A DNA stretch of 64,000 bases from Planococcus glaciei (lineage in GTDB: Bacteria > Bacillota > Bacilli > Bacillales_A > Planococcaceae), in NCBI RefSeq assembly GCF_900099655.1, contig NZ_FNDC01000013.1:62001-126000 (forward strand), given 5' to 3'. Of this stretch, positions 32,240-41,245 are shown piece after piece; the stretch's first letter is position 1; the number at the start of each line of letters is the position of its first letter. The position numbers and the translations under genes were made by a program. The notes below the pieces were generated by a model. It was not told the origin of the DNA and made no database searches. It saw nothing but the letters and a program-made list of their open reading frames with translations.

Positions 32240-32632
32240 ATGCAAAAAAATGCAATTGTACCTTACATCTTAATCATGGCGTTCGGTATTGGTCTGATTT
32301 TCTTCTTATCTTTAGAAGGCGCCAATAACCAAGAAGACATTGCTGCTGAACACGCAGAAGAAGGCGGAAAAGGTGAAGATGCCGCGCCAGAAGGCGATGG
32401 CGGAAGCACAGATTCTGCTGAATTCGACGCTGAAGCACAAGCACAGCAAAGCTGTGTATCTTGCCACGGTTCAAGCTATGAAGGCGGAGTAGGTCCTTCA
32501 CTAGTCGCAACTGAACTTGACCAAGCAGCAATCGAAGAAATTATTGCAAATGGTAAAGGCGCAATGCCAGGTGGTCTCATCGAAGGTGAGAACATTCCAG
32601 CGATGGCTGAGTGGGTACTTTCACTCGAATAG
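32240..32632 (+). CDS. cccA: Membrane-bound cytochrome c550
   Basis: A 130-residue c-type cytochrome. An N-terminal helix (residues 6–24) anchors it on the outer face. A long acidic Gly/Glu/Ala linker (residues 25–65) follows. The heme domain has CVSCH at 72–76 and a likely axial Met109 in GKGAMPGG. It carries electrons to cytochrome c oxidase, pointing to aerobic respiration. Its place downstream of sigA matches B. subtilis cccA. Confidence 0.93.
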   Translation: MQKNAIVPYILIMAFGIGLIFFLSLEGANNQEDIAAEHAEEGGKGEDAAPEGDGGSTDSAEFDAEAQAQQSCVSCHGSSYEGGVGPSLVATELDQAAIEEIIANGKGAMPGGLIEGENIPAMAEWVLSLE

Positions 32633-32634
32633 TA

Positions 32635-32675
32635 TTAAAAAACCCTTAGTTCATAACGAGCTAAGGGTTTTTCTT
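32635..32675 (+). terminator. Terminator after cccA
   Basis: AAAAACCCTTAG pairs with CTAAGGGTTTTT, followed by a further T-rich stretch. Confidence 0.85.
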
Positions 32676-32793
32676 TAGCCGGGGCCTAGCCCCTCGAGTC
32701 GTTTCAGGTCAGCCAGCGATGGCAAAAAGCGCCATCACCGACCGGCCTTCCAACGCTTGTCGGGGCTGAGCAAGGCGCCTGCGCTTTTCTTAT
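32676..32793 (+). repeat. Intergenic hairpin element, subtype A, copy 1 (5' end degraded)
   Basis: Core paired arms TAGCCCC/GGGGCTG, apical GATGGC-AAAAAGC-GCCATC, and the 3' end GGCGCCTGCGCTTTTCT. It lacks the 5' TTGTCCAGCT segment present in copy 2. It begins directly after the cccA terminator. Confidence 0.75.
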
Positions 32794-32918
32794 TGTCCAG
32801 CTCCGGCGCCTAGCCCCTCGAGTCGTTTCAGGTCAGCCAGCGATGGCAAAAAGCGCCATCACCGGCCAACCTTCCAACGCTCGTCGGGGCTGAGCAAGGC
32901 GCCTGCGCTTTTCTTATT
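32794..32918 (+). repeat. Intergenic hairpin element, subtype A, copy 2
   Basis: Complete unit in direct tandem with copy 1, nearly identical to it. Outer arms GGCGCC/GGCGCC and AGCCCC/GGGGCT; apical GATGGC/GCCATC. It ends CGCTTTTCTTATTGTCCAG, which runs into the next element. Confidence 0.8.
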
Positions 32919-33037
32919 GTCCAGCTGCAACGGCCAGGTTCTTGGGTCATAAGTCAACCCAGCGATGTGGCAAAGAACGCCACTTCGCTGGTTCGCCTTA
33001 TGGCTGTCGAACCTAAACGGCCGTTTCCGCTTTTCTA
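32919..33037 (+). repeat. Intergenic hairpin element, subtype B, copy 2
   Basis: Third consecutive element in the cccA–trmK gap. Paired arms are AACGGCC/GGCCGTT, AGGTTC/GAACCT, CATAAG/CTTATG, CAGCGA/TCGCTG and apical GTGGC/GCCAC. The outer arms differ from copy 1 at 10031–10147 but pairing is kept. It ends just before the trmK ribosome site, so it could be part of the trmK leader. The 423-base gap holds no gene. Confidence 0.8.
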
Positions 33038-33055
33038 GATTAGGAGGATTTAAAA

Positions 33056-33769
33056 ATGAATGCTCAACAATTATCATTGCGGCTTACGCGGGTAGCGAGC
33101 CATGTGCCGACCGGGGCAATTGTGGCGGATATCGGCAGCGATCACGCCTATTTGCCGTGCTATCTCGTTTCCCAGGGACTGGCTGAACGTGCAGTTGCCG
33201 GGGAAGTGGTTAAAGGGCCTTATGAATCTGCAAAAAAACAGGTCAAGCAAGAACAATTGGAAGACAAAATTGAGGTCCGGTTGGCTAGCGGGCTCGAAGC
33301 CATCCATCCGGAAGACGGCATTACTGCTACTACCATAGCTGGAATGGGCGGTCCATTGATCGTTTCGATTCTGGACCAGGGGCTTGAAAAATTGGCGGGT
33401 GTCAGCCGCTTGATCCTTCAGCCGAATGTCCATGCCAAAGCCATCCGTGAATGGGCACAAACCCATCAATGGGCCATCGTGGAAGAAGAAATCATTAAAG
33501 AAAACAATAAAATCTATGAAATTCTCGTGCTGGAGCGCAGCAGCCAGCCGGTTGCCTACACACCAGCGCAATTGCTGATGGGGCCCGTCCTCATGAATCA
33601 GCAGACAGAAGTGTTCCAGGAAAAATGGCAAAGAGAAAGCGCACAGTGGACAAATATCATTGCCTCCATTGAATCCACTGAACAGACGCTGGAAATTGTT
33701 GATAAGAAAAACGAACTGGTGCAAAAAATAAAACTGGTAGAAGAGGTGCTGAATGGTGAAAATTCCTAA
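33056..33769 (+). CDS. trmK: tRNA (adenine(22)-N1)-methyltransferase
   Basis: SAM methyltransferase for m1A22 in bacterial tRNA, 237 residues. The SAM site is VADIGSDHAYLPCYLV near residue 25, and TIAGMGGPLIVSIL follows near 105. A helical C-terminal domain completes it. AGGAGGA lies 7 bases before ATG. It overlaps the NIF3 gene by 17 bases (yqfN-yqfO in B. subtilis). Confidence 0.94.
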   Translation: MNAQQLSLRLTRVASHVPTGAIVADIGSDHAYLPCYLVSQGLAERAVAGEVVKGPYESAKKQVKQEQLEDKIEVRLASGLEAIHPEDGITATTIAGMGGPLIVSILDQGLEKLAGVSRLILQPNVHAKAIREWAQTHQWAIVEEEIIKENNKIYEILVLERSSQPVAYTPAQLLMGPVLMNQQTEVFQEKWQRESAQWTNIIASIESTEQTLEIVDKKNELVQKIKLVEEVLNGENS

Positions 33770-34865
33770 TGGACAGCAAATCATCGAAGAGTTTGAAAAA
33801 TGGTCACCGAAATTTCTGGCAATGGAAGGCGATCCGATTGGCTTGCATGTCGGGACACTGAACAAAAAAGTAGAACGGGTGCTGGTGACGCTGGATGTCA
33901 ATGAACACGTGGTGGACGAAGCGATAGAAAAAGGAGCCGGCTTGATTATTGCCCACCATCCCCCGATTTACCGCCCGATGAAAAACCTGCAGACCGATTT
34001 TCCGCAGGGGCGCATGATCGAAAAACTGATTAAGCACGATATCGCCGTCTACGCAGCCCATACCAATCTCGATGTCGCCAAAGGCGGCGTCAACGATTTG
34101 TTGGCGGATGCGCTCGGCCTAGCCGAAACAAAAGTGCTCGTCCCTACATACGAAGCGGAACTGGTGAAAATTGCCGTGTTTGTTCCGGAAAGCCATGAAG
34201 AACAAGTGCGGGAAGCGTTAGGGAAAGCGGGAGCAGGAGCCATCGGCGATTACGAATTCTGCAGCTATACTTTATCGGGCACAGGGCGATTCCGGCCAAC
34301 TGAAGCAGCAGATCCGTATATCGGCGAAGCCGGGAAGATGGAAGTAACCGCTGAATCCAAAATTGAAGTGGTGATCCGGAAATACGAAAAAGACCGGGCG
34401 ATCCGTGCCATGATTGCCGCACACCCATACGAAGAAGTGGCGTATGATGTGTTTACGCTGGAGAATAAAGAAGAAGCGATGGGCCTCGGCCGGGTTGGAA
34501 CTTTGCCAGCCGACATGAGCTTGGAAGAGTTTGCGGAGCTGGTCAAAGAACGGCTCGATGTGCCGGCCGCCCGCGTTGTCGGGGATTTGGCCAAAAGGGT
34601 CCGGAAAGTGGCCGTGCTTGGCGGAGACGGCAATAAATACATCCAGGCCGCAAAACGTTCGGGAGCAGATGTTTATGTAACCGGCGATTTGTATTTCCAC
34701 GTCGCCCAGGATGCGGAAGCGATGGATCTGGCCGTTGTTGACCCCGGCCATCACGTAGAAAAAATCATGATCCAAGGCGTTGTCGACCACATGTCGAACC
34801 GGCAGAACTGGCAATGCGAATTCCTGCCGTCCGAAGTCGATACCGAACCGTTCCGGTTTAAGTAA
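33753..34865 (+). CDS. NIF3-like dinuclear metal-binding protein
   Basis: A 370-residue YqfO/NIF3 family protein, often annotated GTP cyclohydrolase 1 type 2 homologue. Metal-ligand segments are LIIAHHPPIYRP, AAHTNLDVAKGGVN and VVDPGHHVEK. The central PII-like insert typical of the long form (about residues 130–230) is present. The true function is uncertain. The start lies inside trmK, and the first two codons are ATG GTG. Confidence 0.9.
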   Translation: MVKIPNGQQIIEEFEKWSPKFLAMEGDPIGLHVGTLNKKVERVLVTLDVNEHVVDEAIEKGAGLIIAHHPPIYRPMKNLQTDFPQGRMIEKLIKHDIAVYAAHTNLDVAKGGVNDLLADALGLAETKVLVPTYEAELVKIAVFVPESHEEQVREALGKAGAGAIGDYEFCSYTLSGTGRFRPTEAADPYIGEAGKMEVTAESKIEVVIRKYEKDRAIRAMIAAHPYEEVAYDVFTLENKEEAMGLGRVGTLPADMSLEEFAELVKERLDVPAARVVGDLAKRVRKVAVLGGDGNKYIQAAKRSGADVYVTGDLYFHVAQDAEAMDLAVVDPGHHVEKIMIQGVVDHMSNRQNWQCEFLPSEVDTEPFRFK

Positions 34866-34901
34866 CACCTGTTGCATGCGGAAGATCGCAATAAACAAAT
34901 A

Positions 34902-34955
34902 AAAAACGAGAGCCCGAACTATTATGGAATAGTGACGGTGCTCTCGTTTTTTATG
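34902..34955. terminator. Bidirectional terminator overlapping the 3' end of the kinase gene
   Basis: AAAAAACGAGAGC pairs with GCTCTCGTTTTTT, with a further CGAACTATT/AATAGT inner pairing. The last codons and stop of the minus-strand gene ending at 34922 are inside the hairpin. Confidence 0.85.
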
Positions 34956-35452
34956 TTCTCCAGGAAAAGCTGGGCTTCTTTAGGGGATTTTAAAATGATG
35001 ATTTCTTTTTGCCCACGCAAGCGTTCAAGTTTATTCATCACTTCCGGCCGTTTGTCGGTCGGGTAATTCCATACCCATTTCAAAAAGTTGAAGTTGAAGC
35101 GTTCTTCGCAGCCGGTCGCCATGTCCGGCCGGGGCTGGCGGCGGTGCCGAAATGTGCGCATGATGACCCGGTACAGGCAAAGGGAACGGGGAATGTCCAT
35201 GAAAATGATGCAATCGGCCGCTTTCAGCCGGATATCGAGTGTGCCGTTGTAATTGCCGTCAATGATCCACCGGTCTTTTGCGACCAATTGCTGCTGGATG
35301 AGTTGTTGCTGGTCTTTTGCAACAGCTTCCCAGTCCGGCTTCCACAAAATCGCATCCAAATGAAACACTTCAATAGACAGTTTTTCGCCAAGTTTTCTTG
35401 AAAGAGTTGATTTGCCAGAGCCTCCGGATCCAATCACAGCAATTTTTTTCAT
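34922..35452 (-). CDS. Small P-loop kinase (adenylate-kinase-like, 'topology modulation protein' family)
   Basis: A 176-residue nucleotide-binding protein starting MKKIAVIGSGGSGKST (Walker A at residues ~8–16). FHLDAILWKPDW and RWIIDGNYNGTLDIRL follow, the pattern of FlaR/AAA_17-type kinases. Substrate is unknown. ATG 35452 follows GGAG by eight bases. The gene stands alone between two terminators and is not in the syntenic B. subtilis region. Confidence 0.75.
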   Translation of the reverse strand: MKKIAVIGSGGSGKSTLSRKLGEKLSIEVFHLDAILWKPDWEAVAKDQQQLIQQQLVAKDRWIIDGNYNGTLDIRLKAADCIIFMDIPRSLCLYRVIMRTFRHRRQPRPDMATGCEERFNFNFLKWVWNYPTDKRPEVMNKLERLRGQKEIIILKSPKEAQLFLENIKNESTVTIP

Positions 35453-35486
35453 ACTATCCACTCCGTATCCGAGATGTAATGTACAG

Positions 35487-35525
35487 AAAAACCGTGAGAC
35501 TTATTTAAAAGCTCACGGTTTACTT
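35487..35525 (-). terminator. Terminator of ispH
   Basis: On the minus strand AAACCGTGAGC pairs with CTCACGGTTT, then TTTCTG. It separates ispH from the kinase gene. Confidence 0.7.
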
Positions 35526-35598
35526 GTCGCTAGGGGCAGGGACGGTCTTTTTCCACTTGCCTTATTTTAAACCTTATCGGATGAACGTGACAATGCTT

Positions 35599-36579
35599 TT
35601 ATTCACTGACCGTATAAGGTTCAATGCGGTCCGAAGGTTTCGGATGCTTGATTTTTGGAAGAATTTTATTAAGCGGTACGCTCCGCGCCAAATCGTGGGT
35701 AGCTGGATCTTCCGGGTCGTACTTATCCAGGAAGTTCATCACTTCTTTGACGATCGGCGTCGGAGTTGAAGCGCCGGCTGTAATCGCCACGGTCTCAACA
35801 CCATCAAGCCATGACAGGTTCAATTCGGAAAGATCCGAAATGCGGTAGGCCGGAGTTCCGGCAATGTCCTGGGATACTTGAGCCAAACGGTTCGAGTTGT
35901 TGCTCATCGGATCACCGATGACAATCAGTAAATCGGCTTCCGTGGCTTGTGTAGCAACTGCTTCCTGTCGTACTTGCGTAGCCAGGCAAATTTCTTTGTG
36001 GACTTCCGAATGCGGGTATTTTTCTTTTAGCCGCTTCATCATATCGACAACATCCCACTGGCTCATCGTTGTCTGGTTCGTAACGATGATTTTATCCGAA
36101 ACAAGATCCAGCTGGTTGACGTCTTCCACCGTTTCCACTAAGTGGACCATATCGGGAGCCACGCCAATGGCGCCTTCCGGTTCTGGGTGTCCGCTTTTTC
36201 CGATATAGACGATCTGATAGCCTTCTGCTGTCTTCTCGCGGATCAAATCATGGGTTACGGTCACATCCGGGCAAGTCGCATCGATGGAAACCAAACCTTT
36301 GCGTTTCGCCAGTTCACGCACTTGCGGTGAAACACCATGTGCTGTAAAAATAACGGTGCCGGTTTCGACTTTCTCCAGAATTTCCAGACGGTTTTTGCCG
36401 TCCAGCGTAATGATGCCGTCTTCTTCGAATGCATCTGTTACGTGTTTATTGTGTACAATCATGCCTAATATATAAATAGGGCGGGGCAAAGTTTCATCCA
36501 TGGCCGCATTTTTTGCAATGACCATTGCATCTACCACTCCATAGCAATACCCTCTTGGAGAAATCTTCATTACTTTCAT
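35599..36579 (-). CDS. ispH: 4-hydroxy-3-methylbut-2-enyl diphosphate reductase
   Basis: Last enzyme of the MEP isoprenoid pathway, 326 residues, [4Fe-4S]. Cluster cysteines lie in PRGYCYG (Cys12), DATCPDVT and EICLATQVR. Substrate-binding FTAHGVSP and MIVHNKHV are visible. GAAAGGAGTG precedes ATG 36579. Together with ispG in this window it shows the MEP route. Confidence 0.97.
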   Translation of the reverse strand: MKVMKISPRGYCYGVVDAMVIAKNAAMDETLPRPIYILGMIVHNKHVTDAFEEDGIITLDGKNRLEILEKVETGTVIFTAHGVSPQVRELAKRKGLVSIDATCPDVTVTHDLIREKTAEGYQIVYIGKSGHPEPEGAIGVAPDMVHLVETVEDVNQLDLVSDKIIVTNQTTMSQWDVVDMMKRLKEKYPHSEVHKEICLATQVRQEAVATQATEADLLIVIGDPMSNNSNRLAQVSQDIAGTPAYRISDLSELNLSWLDGVETVAITAGASTPTPIVKEVMNFLDKYDPEDPATHDLARSVPLNKILPKIKHPKPSDRIEPYTVSE

Positions 36580-36664
36580 AACCGCACTCCTTTCAAAAAC
36601 ATACTTTCATTATAACGGAGACGGCGCTGCTTTACAAAAGTTGCAATACGGAAAATGCAATTTC

Positions 36665-36674
36665 GTGCTATAAT
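36665..36674 (+). promoter_or_regulatory. Extended -10 promoter of cshB
   Basis: TGC followed by TATAAT (36669–36674), 30 bases before the ATG. No convincing -35. Confidence 0.4.
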
Positions 36675-36704
36675 GTCAAGAGCATAAGGAGGGGATTCAA
36701 TCCC

Positions 36705-38000
36705 ATGACAAAATTTAACGAATATAATTTAAAGCCGTTTATACTTGAAGCGGTAGAAAAATTAGGATTTACAGAACCGACACCGATCCAAAAAGAAATC
36801 GTGCCTCATATATTGAAAGGCAACTCAGCAATCGGGCAATCCCATACAGGAACAGGGAAGACCCACAGCTTTATCATCCCGATTGCCGAACGCATCGATA
36901 CGAGCCGCCCCGAAGTACAGGCAGTCATTTGTGCGCCGACGCGTGAACTGGGAACACAAATTTATGCCGAAATGATGAAACTTGTGGAAGGGTCCGACAT
37001 TGAAGTGAAAAGCTTCATCGGCGGAACAGACAAGCAGCGGTCGATCAATAAATTGAAAACGCAGCCGCATATCGTCATCGGTACACCTGGGCGTTTAAGA
37101 GATTTGGTAAAAGAAAACGCACTTTTGGTCCACACGGGCAAAATTTTGGTAGTCGACGAAGCGGATCTTGCTTTTGATCTTGGCTTTATCGAAGAAATTG
37201 ACCAAGTGGCGGGCAAAATGCAGGAGAACCTGGAAATGTACGTTTTCTCTGCAACTATTCCGGAAAAATTAAAGCCGTTCCTGAAAAAATACATGGAATC
37301 ACCGGTCCATGTGAAAATCGGCGACAAACGCCCGACAGCAGATGGCCTGGATTTCTACTTGCTTCCAGCGCGCAGCAAGCGCAAAGTCGAACGCCTGAAA
37401 GAAGTAATGGGCATCATCAATCCGTATTTGTGCATCATTTTCGTCAACACAAAGACCAATGCCGATTATGTAGCCGGAGAACTTGGCAAAGCGGGCATCC
37501 GCGTCGGCCGCGTCCATGGCGATTTGGCGCCGCGTGAACGGGTGAAAATGATGAAACAGATTCGCGACTTGGAGTATCAGTACATTGTTGCAACGGATTT
37601 GGCCGCCCGCGGAATCGATATCCAAGGAGTCAGCCATGTGATCAACTACGAATTGCCGGAAGACCTGGAATTCTTTATCCACCGCGTCGGGCGTACAGCC
37701 CGTGCGGGAATGAAAGGCCTGGCCATCACGATTTTCAATCCGGAAGAAGAAGATGCGATTGTCCGCGTTGAGAAAATGGGCATTCCATTCCAGCAGAAAG
37801 ACATTGTCAAAGGCGAATTTGTCGACCTGAAAAACCGCCACAGCCGGAAATCCCGCACCAGAACGCCGAATGAAGCAGATGCCAAAGCGAAGACAATGGT
37901 CCATAAACCGAAGGCCGTAAAACCGGGCTATAAAAAGAAAATGAAGTGGAAAATGGACGAAATTAAAAAAGTCGAACGCCGCAAAAACCGCAAAAAGTAA
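36705..38000 (+). CDS. cshB: DEAD-box RNA helicase CshB
   Basis: ATP-dependent RNA helicase, 431 residues, linked to cold adaptation and RNA decay. The Q-motif region FTEPTPIQKEI is followed by SHTGTGKTHSF, VVDEADLAFD (DEAD), FSATIPE and HRVGRTARAG. The C-terminus is a Lys/Arg-rich RNA-binding tail. The position upstream of nfo matches yqfR. The spore coat gene yqfQ, found between ispH and cshB in B. subtilis, is absent. Confidence 0.95.
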   Translation: MTKFNEYNLKPFILEAVEKLGFTEPTPIQKEIVPHILKGNSAIGQSHTGTGKTHSFIIPIAERIDTSRPEVQAVICAPTRELGTQIYAEMMKLVEGSDIEVKSFIGGTDKQRSINKLKTQPHIVIGTPGRLRDLVKENALLVHTGKILVVDEADLAFDLGFIEEIDQVAGKMQENLEMYVFSATIPEKLKPFLKKYMESPVHVKIGDKRPTADGLDFYLLPARSKRKVERLKEVMGIINPYLCIIFVNTKTNADYVAGELGKAGIRVGRVHGDLAPRERVKMMKQIRDLEYQYIVATDLAARGIDIQGVSHVINYELPEDLEFFIHRVGRTARAGMKGLAITIFNPEEEDAIVRVEKMGIPFQQKDIVKGEFVDLKNRHSRKSRTRTPNEADAKAKTMVHKPKAVKPGYKKKMKWKMDEIKKVERRKNRKK

Positions 38001-38012
38001 GGGGATTTTATC

Positions 38013-38906
38013 ATGTTATTAGGATCACATGTGTCAATGAGCGGCAAGAAAATGCTGCTTGCAGCCAGTGAAGAAGCGAGTTCCTACGGAGCTACTACTT
38101 TCATGATTTATACCGGTGCGCCTCAGAACACCCGGCGCAAACCGATTGAAGAATTGAATATTGAAGCGGGGCAGGCGCATATGGCAGCGAACAATCTGTC
38201 AAATATCGTCGTCCATGCTCCGTATATCATCAATATTGCCAACAGCTTGAAGCCGGACACGTTCGCCCATGGCGTCGAATTTCTGCAAAAGGAAATCGAA
38301 CGCACAGCAGCGCTCGGCGCGAAGCAGATCGTCCTTCATCCCGGCGCCCATGTCGGCGGCGGAGTGGAAGTGGGGACGGCGAAAATCATCGAAGGCCTGA
38401 ACGAAGTGCTGTCCCAGGATTATCCGGTGAATATCGCGCTTGAAACCATGGCGGGCAAAGGCACGGAAATCGGCCGCAGCTTCGAGGAAATCGCCGCAAT
38501 CATCAACGGCGTCACTCATAATGAGCGCTTGTCGGTCTGTTTCGACACTTGCCATACCCATGATGCCGGCTACAACATCAAAGAAGATTTCAACGGCGTC
38601 TTGGAGGAATTTGACCGCATCGTCGGCAAGGACCGGATCCAGGTGCTGCACATCAACGACAGCAAAAACGTCTGCGGTGCCGGCAAAGACCGCCACGAAA
38701 ACATCGGATTCGGGGAAATCGGCTTTGAAGCGTTGAACGGCATCGTCCATCACCCGGATTTGATGCACGTTCCGAAAATCCTGGAAACACCTTACGTCGG
38801 CCTTGATGCCAAAAACAAAAAAGCGCCGTACGCATTTGAAATTGAAATGTTCAAAAACGGCATTTTCACGCCGGGCGTTATCGAAGAACTGAAAACGCCT
38901 CTTTAA
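38013..38906 (+). CDS. nfo: Endonuclease IV
   Basis: AP endonuclease for base-excision repair, 297 residues. The trinuclear zinc ligands are in [43 protein letters not shown] and [12 protein letters not shown]. It starts 12 bases after cshB. Confidence 0.97.
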   Translation: MLLGSHVSMSGKKMLLAASEEASSYGATTFMIYTGAPQNTRRKPIEELNIEAGQAHMAANNLSNIVVHAPYIINIANSLKPDTFAHGVEFLQKEIERTAALGAKQIVLHPGAHVGGGVEVGTAKIIEGLNEVLSQDYPVNIALETMAGKGTEIGRSFEEIAAIINGVTHNERLSVCFDTCHTHDAGYNIKEDFNGVLEEFDRIVGKDRIQVLHINDSKNVCGAGKDRHENIGFGEIGFEALNGIVHHPDLMHVPKILETPYVGLDAKNKKAPYAFEIEMFKNGIFTPGVIEELKTPL

Positions 38907-38919
38907 GAGAGGGACAGAA

Positions 38920-38945
38920 AAGCCGCAGGTTCGCCTGCGGCTTCA
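38920..38945 (+). terminator. Terminator hairpin after nfo
   Basis: AGCCGCAGG-TTCG-CCTGCGGCT, a strong tetraloop hairpin. The same 24 bases recur at 39425–39448. Confidence 0.75.
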
Positions 38946-38950
38946 AATTG

Positions 38951-39418
38951 TAGACAAAGTATAAATTAAATGAATAGGGATGTATAAACCCAACCGGGGC
39001 GGCCACTTCGCTTTCCGTGGGCTCAGCTTCAGCCTCCTCGTCGCTTTGAAAACCCGCTGCTCCTGCATCGCTGCGCTAGCTTCGTCGCAAAGACATTGGC
39101 CTCTCTGCCTTCGGCCAATGTCTTGCCTGCGGGGTCTTCAGCTTTCGCTGTCCCACAGGAGTCTTCGTGGCCGAACCGGTTGGGGCGTCTCTCTTGGATT
39201 CACAAGTGAATGGTCATCGGATTGAAGCTTAAACAGACAGCTCAAGAAGATTAGCGATACCTCTAGATAGCCTTCATGTTCAGGATTCGGAGTGGAAGCC
39301 GGCGACTCCTGCGGGATTTCGGCGCGAGCCCGTGGAACGCGTCCGGCTGAAACGGAGGATTCGCGATGCCCTGTTGTCTATTCATCCATTTCTCATATGT
39401 AAAAATTCTTTTGTCTAT
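38951..39418. repeat. GC-rich intergenic repeat block 1
   Basis: No gene is seen between nfo and znuC (719 bases). This part starts TAGACAAA and ends TTTGTCTA, an 8-bp inverted pair. Inside are two GC-rich units: 38996–39185, with a 36-base stretch (39057–39092) found exactly, inverted, at 58762–58797, and a shorter degenerate unit at about 39290–39370 with GACTCCTGCGGGA. Start-like codons inside have no coding character. Confidence 0.65.
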
Positions 39419-39424
39419 TAACTC

Positions 39425-39453
39425 AAGCCGCAGGTTCGCCTGCGGCTTTTTTA
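39425..39453. terminator. Second copy of the nfo terminator hairpin
   Basis: AAGCCGCAGG-TTCG-CCTGCGGCTT followed by six T, identical over 24 bases to the hairpin at 38920. Confidence 0.7.
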
Positions 39454-39543
39454 TATGTAAAGGAATCTATGCTCCCTAAATTTGATATCCACAAAAATAG
39501 CAGCCCTATGATTTTCAGAAGATACCAAATTAAGCCCTATCTA

Positions 39544-39572
39544 TTTACATTCACGTAAGACTCCTCTATAAT
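39544..39572 (+). promoter_or_regulatory. Sigma-A promoter of the znuCB-zur operon
   Basis: TTTACA (39544–39549), 17-bp spacer, TATAAT (39567–39572). Confidence 0.75.
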
Positions 39573-39585
39573 TTCTTAATGGTTG

Positions 39586-39608
39586 TAAATCGTAATCATT
39601 ATTAATTA
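39586..39608 (+). promoter_or_regulatory. Zur box
   Basis: TAAATCGTAATCATTA plus a weaker right arm matches the left half and centre of the Bacillus Zur operator. It lies just downstream of the -10, over the start of transcription, so zinc-bound Zur would repress. Confidence 0.8.
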
Positions 39609-39624
39609 GAAAAGAGGCGGCTCC

Positions 39625-40398
39625 ATGGACGCGCCATTGATCAACATTAAAGACATCAGTTTTGAATATGAACAAACAAAAGCGCTCGAGAATATTTCGC
39701 TGAAAGTGGAAGAAGGAGATTTCCTGGCGATTCTTGGACCGAACGGCTCCGGCAAATCGACGCTCCTGAAAATCATGCTTGGCTTGATCAAACCGACGCA
39801 AGGCTCAATCGAACTGTTCGGTGTCGACGCCAAAAATTTCAAGCACCGGGAATGGGTCGGCTATGTGTCGCAGAAATCGAATTCGTTCAACTCCGGTTTT
39901 CCGGCAACGGTTGAAGAAGTGGTGGCGGGAGGGCTTGCCAAAAAGTCCGGCTTGTTCCACCGCTTGCCGAAAGACTATAAGGCACTGGTCCATCAGGCAT
40001 TGGTGGCAGTCGGCATGGAATCGTTCAGCGGACGCAGCGTCAGTGAATTGTCCGGCGGCCAGCAGCAGCGCATCTTTATCGCACGAGCGCTCGTAGCCAA
40101 ACCGAAAGTGCTGATCCTGGATGAGCCGACGGTCGGCATCGACCACCAAAATGTCCAATCGTTCTATAATATGCTGGCGTCGCTCAACCGGGACCAGAAC
40201 ATTACATTGGTCCTTGTAACGCACGACGTCGATACCGTCACGGACAAAATCACGCATGTGGCATGTCTGAACCAGACCATCCATTTCCACGGATTTAAAG
40301 ATCAGCTCCATACAATGAGCGACGCCCAGCGCGAAGCATGGTATGGCCATTCTGTCCGGAAAATTCACCATATCGGAGGAGTCCATAGCCATGATTGA
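39625..40398 (+). CDS. znuC: Zinc ABC transporter ATP-binding protein
   Basis: ABC ATPase of 257 residues. Walker A is GPNGSGKST, the signature [17 protein letters not shown], Walker B VLILDEPTVG. Its place behind a Zur box and in front of znuB and zur supports zinc import, not manganese. The C-terminus is His-rich (HSVRKIHHIGGVHSHD), common in metal transporters. The gene for the zinc-binding lipoprotein ZnuA is not in this operon. Confidence 0.92.
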   Translation: MDAPLINIKDISFEYEQTKALENISLKVEEGDFLAILGPNGSGKSTLLKIMLGLIKPTQGSIELFGVDAKNFKHREWVGYVSQKSNSFNSGFPATVEEVVAGGLAKKSGLFHRLPKDYKALVHQALVAVGMESFSGRSVSELSGGQQQRIFIARALVAKPKVLILDEPTVGIDHQNVQSFYNMLASLNRDQNITLVLVTHDVDTVTDKITHVACLNQTIHFHGFKDQLHTMSDAQREAWYGHSVRKIHHIGGVHSHD

Positions 40399-41245
40399 TG
40401 CGATATTCACCTATGAATTTTTACAAAATGCGTTTGCGGCCGGCATCATCATCGGCGTCATCGCACCGCTTCTCGGCGTGTTTATCGTGGTCAGGCGCTT
40501 GTCGCTGATTGCGGATGCCTTGAGCCATGTCACGCTTGCCGGCATCGCCGGAAGCCTGTATTTGAGCCAGAGCGTGGCGGCGTTCGCTATGTTGAACCCG
40601 CTGTTTCTCGGGATTGCGGCATCGGTCGGCGGCTCCATTTTAATCGAGCGGCTGAGAAGTTTATACAAGCATTACGAAGAACTGGCGATTCCGATTATCC
40701 TATCTGCCGGCATCGGCTTCGGTGCCATTTTCATCTCGTTGGCACAAGGCTTTTCGAATGATTTGTTCGGCTACTTGTTCGGATCCGTCTCTGCAGTCAG
40801 CCGGGAAGATCTCTTTATCGTTCTCGGTATTGCCGTCGTCGTACTGCTGTTCATTTTCCTGTTTTTCAAGGAATTGTTCGTGCTGTCTTTTGACGACGAA
40901 TATGCGAAAGCTTCCGGTCTGCCGGCAAAATGGATTCATTTCCTGTTCATGATTGTAACGGCGCTTGTCATTGCCGGCTCTATGCGAATCGTTGGGATTC
41001 TGTTGGTCTCGTCGCTGATGACGATACCGGTAGCTGCCGCAATGCGCATATCCAAAAGCTTCAAACAGACCATCTGGCTATCGATTTTGTTCGGGGAATT
41101 TTCCGTGATCTCAGGGCTCATCACCGCATTCTATTTCAATTTGGCACCTGGAGGCACCATTGTTGTGACATCGATTTTATTGCTGTTAATCGTCATTGGC
41201 TATAAAAAAGTTTCGGTTTCAATGAAAAAGGGGGCAGTTGCATGA
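40391..41245 (+). CDS. znuB: Zinc ABC transporter permease
   Basis: ABC-3 family permease, 284 residues with about eight membrane helices. Conserved VVVRRLSLIADALSHVTLAG and the segment ending VAAAMRISKS are visible. ATG 40391 has GGAGGA upstream and overlaps znuC by 8 bases; a longer frame inside znuC is rejected. Works with ZnuC. Confidence 0.93.
   Translation: MIDAIFTYEFLQNAFAAGIIIGVIAPLLGVFIVVRRLSLIADALSHVTLAGIAGSLYLSQSVAAFAMLNPLFLGIAASVGGSILIERLRSLYKHYEELAIPIILSAGIGFGAIFISLAQGFSNDLFGYLFGSVSAVSREDLFIVLGIAVVVLLFIFLFFKELFVLSFDDEYAKASGLPAKWIHFLFMIVTALVIAGSMRIVGILLVSSLMTIPVAAAMRISKSFKQTIWLSILFGEFSVISGLITAFYFNLAPGGTIVVTSILLLLIVIGYKKVSVSMKKGAVA

Noticed and set aside
32676-33037. Tandem hairpin elements as a CRISPR or IS remnant
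   Set aside because: No constant repeat/spacer pattern and no transposase fragment; the units are self-complementary hairpins.
33074-33901. 275-codon open frame opposite trmK and the NIF3 gene
   Set aside because: Antisense shadow crossing two real genes.
38980-39225. Possible 81-residue small protein after nfo
   Set aside because: It lies entirely in a GC-rich intergenic repeat, has no ribosome site, and its composition is that of the repeat.
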